Shown one piece after another: positions 1 to 4,928 of a stretch of DNA of 9,652 nucleotides (position 1 is its first letter; each line of letters starts with the position of its first letter). The DNA is taken from positions 1-9,652 of the forward strand of contig JALSYJ010000243.1 of assembly GCA_027071965.1 (NCBI GenBank), given 5' to 3'. The notes below the pieces were generated by a model, which saw only the letters and a list, made by a program, of their open reading frames with translations, was not told the DNA's origin and did not search any database. The translations under genes and the position numbers were made by a program. This DNA comes from Robiginitomaculum sp. (lineage in GTDB: Bacteria > Pseudomonadota > Alphaproteobacteria > Caulobacterales > Maricaulaceae).

Positions 1-438
1 GAAGACAGGGTTGGCAAGCCCTTTGTCGGCCGCTCAGGGCAGTTTCTGGACAAAATGTTTGCCAGTATCGGCCTGGGCGAGGACGATCTTTACATTACCA
101 ATGCAGTTTTTTGGCGGCCAAAGGGCAATCGTACGCCTGATTCGGAAGAATCAGCCATGTGCCTGCCATTTGTGGAGCGGCATATTTCACTGCTCAAGCC
201 TAAAATTCTGGTTTCAATTGGTGGCAGTTCAACAAAAACACTGCTGGCAACGGATACAGGGATTACCCGCCTGCGTGGAAAATGGGCGGAATACCACATG
301 CAAAGTGGCCATGCTGCGAATACTGTTATTCCGTTATTGCCGATATTTCACCCGGCATTTGTATTACGCAAACCCATCAGCAAGCGAGAATGCTGGCAGG
401 ATTTACTTAGCCTGCGCACAAGAATTGATGCGCTTTAG
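1..438 (+). CDS. Uracil-DNA glycosylase, family 4-like (5' end missing)
   Basis: This is the C-terminal 145 residues of a uracil-DNA glycosylase, a base-excision-repair enzyme that removes uracil from DNA. The frame is open from base 1 to a TAG at 436-438, so the true start lies outside the window; the internal ATG at 55 is not the start. The fragment opens just after the expected catalytic GE-PG motif, at E-D-x-x-GKPFVGRSGQFLD. It continues with YITNAVFWRPKGNRTP (DNA and uracil-binding loop), a Cys in AMCLPF, an SIGG strand, and HPAFVLR near the end, which holds the family's motif-B His. Fe-S family-4 enzymes usually carry Cys in K-C-RPP-NR; here that residue is Trp, so cluster binding is doubtful. 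It converges with the amidohydrolase gene about 70 bp away. The family is clear; the exact subfamily is not, because the N-terminus is absent. Confidence 0.9.
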   Translation, partial: EDRVGKPFVGRSGQFLDKMFASIGLGEDDLYITNAVFWRPKGNRTPDSEESAMCLPFVERHISLLKPKILVSIGGSSTKTLLATDTGITRLRGKWAEYHMQSGHAANTVIPLLPIFHPAFVLRKPISKRECWQDLLSLRTRIDAL

Positions 439-506
439 GGCAGTATTTTGCTATGCTAGGCGACAGGACATATGACTCCCCGCTTTTGCTTGCAGATACT
501 AAATCA

Positions 507-2291
507 TCATCTTCCGGCTCGGATCAATCGCCCGGGTCTGGCCCCGGTAACGCTGTCATTGCAGATTATCTGTTGGCCAGAAACAAATGTTGCCCGATAG
601 CCTGTAACCGGCTGTAACAGTCGTTGTCCGCCGGCTGGTAAATCCTTGACCATGGTTGGAACCTTTAAGCTGAGATTTTCATAGTCAATCACATTGATAT
701 CGGCTTTTTTTCCGACCTGTAATCGACCCCGATCAGCAAATCCCAGATAATCAGCGCCATCGGCGCTTAACATTTGTATGGCCCGGCTAAGGGGTATGGG
801 GTTATCACTGCGCCCGCCTTTAGCTTTGGTTTTTGTCCAATAATTAAGTAGATAGGTGGGAAATGATGCATCACAAATATAACCAACATGGGCCCCGCCA
901 TCAGTTAGTCCCGGCAGAACAAACGGGTGAGTTAACATGGTGTGAACTGCATCATAATTCATATTGGTGTAATTATAGGCAGGAAAATATATTAGCGCCT
1001 TGCCATCATCCTTTAACACTTCATCATAAATCTGTTCCCATAGGCTGACCCCGGCATTGCGAGCCTTTTGGGCAATGGAGTTTTCAGCAGATTGTTCATA
1101 GTCCACCTCTCCGTCACCTTTGGGATCAAGACGGAATAATTTTTCAGCAACAAAATCAATTCCCGCAATCAGCAGATCTGCCATTGGTGGCACCGAAGAA
1201 CCGGGGCCGGCCAATTGTACCGGGGTTTCAGCAAGCATTTGCTTTTTCATTGCGGGGTTGCGTAATTTTGCTACCCGCTCGGCCAGTGGAAGATCAGCTA
1301 TTTCGATATAGCTGGGAAAGGCCATCAGCGGGTGAAAGGTGGATTGCAGCCCCAAAAACACGCCAATAGCGCGCGGAGCTGCCTGTAAAAAAAGTTCAAC
1401 CCCTTCAGCTTGTAGTTTTTCGGTGCGTCTGGCTATGCGCTGCCAGTGATCGGGCACCAGATCACGCTGCATCCATGTGATTGAGGCCTTATGCCCGGGA
1501 GCAGCACGAAAATATTTTTCCAAGACATCAAATTCAGCATCAAATTGATCACCCTCGCGCTCTTGCTTAAAATCGTTGACCGCGTGCAATACTCCATAGT
1601 CAAAATCATTAAGAGCTTTGGCAATACCGGCAAGCTCTTCGGGCGTGGCTTCGGCAGCGGGGGTTGCCGCGCCGTCCGCGCTTTTGTGAAAATCTGAACG
1701 TCCTGTGGAAAAACCAACGGCTCCGGCAGCCAGTGCTTCGCGGGTCAACTCGCGCATCTTGTTAATATCGTCACTGGTGGCGGTTTCTTCGGCGATGCCC
1801 CTGTCGCCCATAACAAATACTCGCAACGGGTCATGTGGAACCATCATGGCAAAGTCTAAAGTATGGGGTATGGCGTCAATGGCATCCATATATTCAGGAA
1901 AGGTTTCCCAGTCCCAGGTGATACCCTCGGACAAGGCAGTTCCTGGAATGTCTTCAACCCCTTCCATCAGGCGTATCAATTTGTCGTGGTCTTCGTCCCG
2001 GCACGGGGCAAAACCAACTCCGCAATTACCGGTGACAATGGTCGTTACCCCATGATTGACCGAGGGCATCAGCTCTTCGTCCCATGAAATTTGCCCATCA
2101 TAATGAGTATGCAAATCAACAAAACCCGGTGTGACAATGCATCCCTTGGCATCAATATTTTGTGCTGCAGAGCCATTGCACTTGCCAATTTCGATGATTA
2201 GGCCGCCTTTTACTGCAATGTTGGCGACAAAGGGTTCCGCCCCGGTTCCGTCAATTATGGTTCCATTTTCAATTTTAAGATCATATTGCAT
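507..2291 (-). CDS. D-aminoacylase / N-acyl-D-amino-acid deacylase family amidohydrolase
   Basis: A 594-residue metal-dependent amidohydrolase, probably cytoplasmic because no signal peptide is visible. Relatives hydrolyse N-acyl-D-amino acids, but many members of this group have no known substrate. The N-terminal strand MQYDLKIENGTIIDGTG is typical. It is followed by TPGFVDLHTHYDGQ with the metal-binding HxH at 61/63, TTIVTGNCGVGFAP with the bridging-Cys position at 90, FSTGR at 194-198, LTDGGAHV with the likely catalytic Asp464 and His468, and a C-terminal GRLQVGKKADINVID beta-sandwich segment. The two further metal His of classical D-aminoacylase are not obvious: the stretch near 234-280 reads GVLHAVNDF and ITWMQRD instead of His-rich motifs. 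I chose the ATG at 2291 because family homology begins there; the frame extends to a TTG at 2342, adding 17 residues unlike the family. The gene is divergent from the TonB receptor gene. Function beyond the family level is inferred. Confidence 0.88.
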   Translation of the reverse strand: MQYDLKIENGTIIDGTGAEPFVANIAVKGGLIIEIGKCNGSAAQNIDAKGCIVTPGFVDLHTHYDGQISWDEELMPSVNHGVTTIVTGNCGVGFAPCRDEDHDKLIRLMEGVEDIPGTALSEGITWDWETFPEYMDAIDAIPHTLDFAMMVPHDPLRVFVMGDRGIAEETATSDDINKMRELTREALAAGAVGFSTGRSDFHKSADGAATPAAEATPEELAGIAKALNDFDYGVLHAVNDFKQEREGDQFDAEFDVLEKYFRAAPGHKASITWMQRDLVPDHWQRIARRTEKLQAEGVELFLQAAPRAIGVFLGLQSTFHPLMAFPSYIEIADLPLAERVAKLRNPAMKKQMLAETPVQLAGPGSSVPPMADLLIAGIDFVAEKLFRLDPKGDGEVDYEQSAENSIAQKARNAGVSLWEQIYDEVLKDDGKALIYFPAYNYTNMNYDAVHTMLTHPFVLPGLTDGGAHVGYICDASFPTYLLNYWTKTKAKGGRSDNPIPLSRAIQMLSADGADYLGFADRGRLQVGKKADINVIDYENLSLKVPTMVKDLPAGGQRLLQPVTGYRATFVSGQQIICNDSVTGARPGRLIRAGR

Positions 2292-2382
2292 TTGCCGCCC
2301 GCCCGTTGGTTTTCTTATAGCATAGGGATTATGGCTTCGCAAAACCAGTGGCAGAATCGCGCGGCCGGGCTATCCCCTCTTA

Positions 2383-2405
2383 TATTAGCGTGTCCTAATA
2401 GACAC
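2383..2405. promoter_or_regulatory. Candidate operator: two interleaved inverted repeats
   Basis: Two perfect inverted repeats interlock. TATTAG (2383-2388) pairs with CTAATA (2395-2400) across 6 bp, and GTGTC (2390-2394) pairs with GACAC (2401-2405) across 6 bp. Each spacer contains an arm of the other repeat. A dimeric repressor such as a TetR- or GntR-type regulator could bind one or both, and its position between two divergent genes suits shared control. No regulator gene is in the window, so the binding protein is unknown. Confidence 0.4.
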
Positions 2406-2430
2406 ACATTCTAGTCAATTGACAAAAATA

Positions 2431-2442
2431 CCATAGGTCAGA
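2431..2442 (-). repeat. 12-bp repeat arm, upstream copy
   Basis: The minus strand here reads TCTGACCTATGG. The identical 12-mer is on the plus strand at 4729-4740, beyond the terminator of the TonB receptor gene, so the two copies form an inverted pair flanking that gene. This copy starts about 90 bp upstream of the receptor ATG. An operator or small dispersed repeat is possible. The identity is directly seen; any function is inference. Confidence 0.5.
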
Positions 2443-2516
2443 GCCAAAATCATGCCTTTCCTACAAATAAAGCAAGGGAAGCGCCTCGCTTTTGCGTATT
2501 CGCAGGGCCAATACAA

Positions 2517-2522
2517 AGGAGG
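2517..2522 (+). promoter_or_regulatory. Ribosome binding site of the TonB receptor gene
   Basis: AGGAGG, within AAAGGAGGGG, ends 9 bp before the ATG at 2532. It is a near-perfect Shine-Dalgarno sequence. It fixes the start of the receptor and suggests strong translation. Confidence 0.85.
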
Positions 2523-2531
2523 GGCAAAATC

Positions 2532-4655
2532 ATGAATAAAAGAAATAGGGTTTTAAACACATTGCTGGGGGCAACATGCATATTTGCTCTTGGTGCCGGT
2601 GCTGTATTTGCTGATACAGAGGCAGAAGATGCCAAAAAAGAAAATGATGGTTCATTACTTGATGAAATGGTCATTACGGCGCAAAAGCGCGAAGCCAATA
2701 TGCAGGATGTACCGCTTAGTGTTTCGGCATTTTCAGGAGAAATGCTGAACAAGGTTGGTATTACCACTATTGAGGACTTACAGTTCTTTGTTCCGGGTAT
2801 TACGGTGACCAATGACTCAATGGCGATTGTTAATATTCGCGGCATTGGCACCTCAGCCTTTGGTGTGGCTACTGACCCAAGCGTTACGGTTTATATGGAC
2901 GGTGTTTATCAACCGCGTCCAACCACTGGCTATCAGGACATGTTTGATGTTGAGCGTGTTGAGGTTTTGCGGGGGCCGCAGGGGGTGTTGTTTGGCCGTA
3001 ACTCCACTGGTGGTACTTTGAATGTTATATCAAAAGATGCCAGTGATGAGTTTGAAGGGGCAATTGGTATTACCCTTGGTAATTTGAACAAGCGCACATT
3101 CTCTGGAACTGTTGCCGGGCCTCTTTCTGATAAGATTCGCGGACGTGCCACCTTGCTCAGGAATACCAGAGACGGAATTTATACCGATATTGTAAATGGC
3201 AATAAATATCAGGATCAGGATACTTTTGCCGGTCGTGGTACTCTGGCTTTTGATCTGTCAGATAATTTTGAACTGGTATTGCGTGGTGATTTTAACTCCG
3301 AACGTGAAACCGGCTATCCGGCGCTGCGTGGAGAGTACACGCCTGATATTATTGCTGCCGGTGCAACTGTTCCGGGTAATGACCGCGAAGTGGCATTTGA
3401 TACACAACCGGTCAGTAATGTGGATGTCTGGGGAGTTTCGTCCACTGCCACATGGACTGGCGATACTGTGGGCTTCAAGTCTATCACCGGTTATCGTGAA
3501 AGCTCTGTAGATATTGCGATTGATGTTGATGTGACAGACCTGTTCATATTTGACATTGGCTTTCAGGAAAATTCGAAATCCTTTTCACAGGAGTTTCAGC
3601 TTTATAACACTGACGCTGGCCGTGTAGATTGGATGGCGGGCATGTTCTTCCTCAACGAGGATGGTGTTGGCGGAATTGATATCTTGTTCCAGAACCCTGA
3701 AATCGTCATTGGTGAGAGCAATGTAACCACTGCCTATGCCCTGTTTGGTCAGTCTACAGTTCATGTCACTGATCGTTTGCGGGCAACTGCCGGTCTTCGT
3801 TATAGCTATGAGAAGAAAAAGTACATCTTTGCAACAGATGTAAATGGCACCGAAGTAGATAGCGGCTCTCCAATTGATAGCTGGGGTGCGTGGACACCAA
3901 GGTTCGCCCTGGATTTTGACTTCTCTGACGATGTTATGGGTTATGTTTCGGCTACCCGTGGCTTTAAGTCCGGAGGCTTTCAACTGGGTGATGCCGGTTC
4001 TTTTGATCCGGAATATCTATGGAGTTATGAGGCCGGGGTTAAGTCCAGCCTGATGGATAATCGCCTTAGGGCTAATTTGGGCGTATTCCGCTATGACTAT
4101 GTCAACTTGCAAGTAGTTGAATATATTGGCGGTGTTGCCACTACCAGTAATGCAGGTAAAGCTGTTATCAATGGTGTTGAGGGCGAGTTTCTGGCTCGGG
4201 TTTCGGACAATCTGGATCTGAACGCCACAATTGCCTATCTTGATGCAACATATGACGTGTTCTTTGAAGGCGGGGTTGATTTTTCCGGTAATCGTCTGGC
4301 TAACTCCCCGGAGTGGGCGTACTCATTTGGTGCACAGCATACTACTGATCTGACCAATGGTGGTACATTGACCATACGTGGTGATTATGCTTGGCGCGAT
4401 ACGGTAAACTTCAGCCGCAGCAATTTACCGCAATTTCGCTCCAATACCTATTCATTGCTAAATGCCAATGTAGGCTACACATCATCGAACGGTCTGTGGG
4501 AAGCATCCATATATGGTACCAATCTTGCTGATACCAAATATGCGACCTATATCACTGCCGGCAGAAATGCAGCCGGTGCCTCTGATGACAGTATTCCGAT
4601 CACTGTCCGTGGTGAGCCTCGTGAGTTTGGTATTAAACTTCGCCGCAATTTTTAA
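2532..4655 (+). CDS. TonB-dependent outer-membrane receptor
   Basis: A 707-residue outer-membrane receptor that imports a scarce substrate using energy from TonB-ExbB-ExbD. Residues 1-27 form a signal peptide (basic MNKRNR, hydrophobic core, cleavage likely after AVFA). A TonB box-like segment DEMVITAQKRE sits at 44-54, followed by the plug: QDVPLSVSAFSG, NIRGIGT, then ERVEVLRGPQGVLFGRNSTGGTLNVIS at about 141-167. The rest is a beta-barrel with alternating aromatic strands ending in EFGIKLRRNF; the terminal Phe is the usual signal for BAM insertion. Length and motifs match the roughly 700-aa receptors abundant in sphingomonads and hyphomonads. There is no N-terminal signalling extension, so it is not a transducer tied to an anti-sigma factor. 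It is divergent from a D-aminoacylase-type enzyme, suggesting uptake of a related organic compound, but siderophore or other substrates cannot be excluded. Confidence 0.93.
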   Translation: MNKRNRVLNTLLGATCIFALGAGAVFADTEAEDAKKENDGSLLDEMVITAQKREANMQDVPLSVSAFSGEMLNKVGITTIEDLQFFVPGITVTNDSMAIVNIRGIGTSAFGVATDPSVTVYMDGVYQPRPTTGYQDMFDVERVEVLRGPQGVLFGRNSTGGTLNVISKDASDEFEGAIGITLGNLNKRTFSGTVAGPLSDKIRGRATLLRNTRDGIYTDIVNGNKYQDQDTFAGRGTLAFDLSDNFELVLRGDFNSERETGYPALRGEYTPDIIAAGATVPGNDREVAFDTQPVSNVDVWGVSSTATWTGDTVGFKSITGYRESSVDIAIDVDVTDLFIFDIGFQENSKSFSQEFQLYNTDAGRVDWMAGMFFLNEDGVGGIDILFQNPEIVIGESNVTTAYALFGQSTVHVTDRLRATAGLRYSYEKKKYIFATDVNGTEVDSGSPIDSWGAWTPRFALDFDFSDDVMGYVSATRGFKSGGFQLGDAGSFDPEYLWSYEAGVKSSLMDNRLRANLGVFRYDYVNLQVVEYIGGVATTSNAGKAVINGVEGEFLARVSDNLDLNATIAYLDATYDVFFEGGVDFSGNRLANSPEWAYSFGAQHTTDLTNGGTLTIRGDYAWRDTVNFSRSNLPQFRSNTYSLLNANVGYTSSNGLWEASIYGTNLADTKYATYITAGRNAAGASDDSIPITVRGEPREFGIKLRRNF

Positions 4656-4675
4656 GGCAGCATTGTAAATAAAAT

Positions 4676-4712
4676 AAAAGGCGCGGGTGCAAAACAGCTT
4701 CCGCGCCTTTTT
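4676..4712 (+). terminator. Rho-independent terminator after the TonB receptor gene
   Basis: The stem GGCGCGG (4680-4686) pairs perfectly with CCGCGCC (4701-4707) across a 14-nt loop, followed by five T at 4708-4712. An A-run before the stem can pair with the T-run. It begins about 20 bp after the receptor stop codon, so the receptor mRNA most likely ends here and the che operon is transcribed separately. Confidence 0.9.
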
Positions 4713-4728
4713 GTATTTTCTTCCCTTG

Positions 4729-4740
4729 TCTGACCTATGG
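4729..4740 (+). repeat. 12-bp repeat arm, downstream copy
   Basis: TCTGACCTATGG is identical to the minus strand at 2431-2442. Its core TGACCTAT recurs at 4762-4769 in the same orientation, 31 bp further on, or about three helical turns. An inverted TGACC (GGTCA, 4757-4761) abuts that second copy. The spacing suggests a multi-site protein-binding region rather than chance, but this is untested. Confidence 0.5.
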
Positions 4741-4756
4741 CGTGATGAAGGCTTAG

Positions 4757-4766
4757 GGTCATGACC
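4757..4766. promoter_or_regulatory. Palindrome GGTCATGACC, possible operator
   Basis: A perfect 10-bp palindrome formed by two TGACC half-sites pointing inward, overlapping the second TGACCTAT copy. It lies about 160 bp upstream of the cheA start and 45 bp after the terminator. It resembles a dimer-binding site, but the regulator is unknown. Confidence 0.3.
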
Positions 4767-4841
4767 TATTGATTGGGCAGATTCTGCTGTCACGGGTAAG
4801 GATATTTTCATATTGGAATAGCTGTAAATTTTTTCAACTCT

Positions 4842-4857
4842 TTAGCGACCCCTTAAC
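4842..4857 (+). promoter_or_regulatory. CtrA-like binding box upstream of cheA
   Basis: TTAG (4842-4845), 7 bp, then TTAAC (4853-4857) matches the alphaproteobacterial CtrA consensus TTAA-N7-TTAAC with one mismatch. CtrA is an alphaproteobacterial response regulator that commonly activates motility and chemotaxis genes. If the box sat at the -35 position, transcription would start near 4880-4890. That is after the ATG at 4872 and before the one at 4929, which agrees with the cheA start I chose. The assignment is by pattern only. Confidence 0.35.
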
Positions 4858-4928
4858 CACTAGGGTTAATTATGCGCAATGAGCCGGTGGATTACCGGTT
4901 TGTTTCAAAGCAGACGGAGTTGTGTGCA

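Larger units (their letters stand above)
2292..2531. promoter_or_regulatory. Divergent intergenic region between deacylase and TonB receptor
   Basis: These 240 bp lie between two divergent starts and must hold both promoters. Visible elements are interleaved inverted repeats at 2383-2405, the 10-bp palindrome GTCAATTGAC at 2414-2423, a TTGACA at 2419-2424, and an arm of a 12-bp repeat at 2431-2442. On the minus strand, CTATAA (complement of about 2314-2319) with TTTTGC roughly 18 bp upstream is a plausible weak promoter for the deacylase. On the plus strand no good -10 lies 16-18 bp from TTGACA. The regulatory assignment rests on position and symmetry only. Confidence 0.5.
4713..4928 (+). promoter_or_regulatory. 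Leader and promoter region of the che operon
   Basis: About 216 bp without a gene. It contains one 12-bp repeat copy (4729-4740), a palindrome GGTCATGACC (4757-4766) that includes a further TGACC, a CtrA-like box (4842-4857), and an inverted repeat TTAACC / GGTTAA (4853-4858 and 4864-4869). I see no convincing sigma-70 pair and no sigma-54 or flagellar sigma-28 consensus. The che promoter must lie here because the preceding gene is closed by a terminator. Confidence 0.55.

Noticed and set aside
11..475. Alternative plus-strand frame of 154 codons at the window start
   Set aside because: Frame 1 encodes clear uracil-DNA glycosylase motifs over the same bases; this frame shows none.
439..506. 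Possible bidirectional terminator between the convergent glycosylase and deacylase genes
   Set aside because: I found no GC-rich stem with a T-run on either strand in these bases, so no terminator is claimed.
2292..2342. N-terminal extension of the deacylase to the TTG at 2342
   Set aside because: The extra 17 residues are unlike the family, whose homology begins at the ATG at 2291.
2419..2450. Sigma-70 promoter TTGACA with CAAAAT for the receptor gene
   Set aside because: The spacing is about 20 bp and the -10 is poor, so it is mentioned only as part of the intergenic region.
2450..2851. Minus-strand open frame of 133 codons over the receptor start
   Set aside because: It is antisense to the receptor signal peptide and plug; its hydrophobic look mirrors the codons of that region.
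2431..4740. Inverted 12-bp copies as ends of a mobile element carrying the receptor gene
   Set aside because: No transposase, target duplication or longer terminal repeat is present; a regulatory motif is the simpler reading.
4482..4811. Minus-strand open frame of 109 codons across the receptor 3' end and the intergenic region
   Set aside because: It runs through the terminator hairpin and antisense to conserved receptor coding sequence, and it has no family resemblance.
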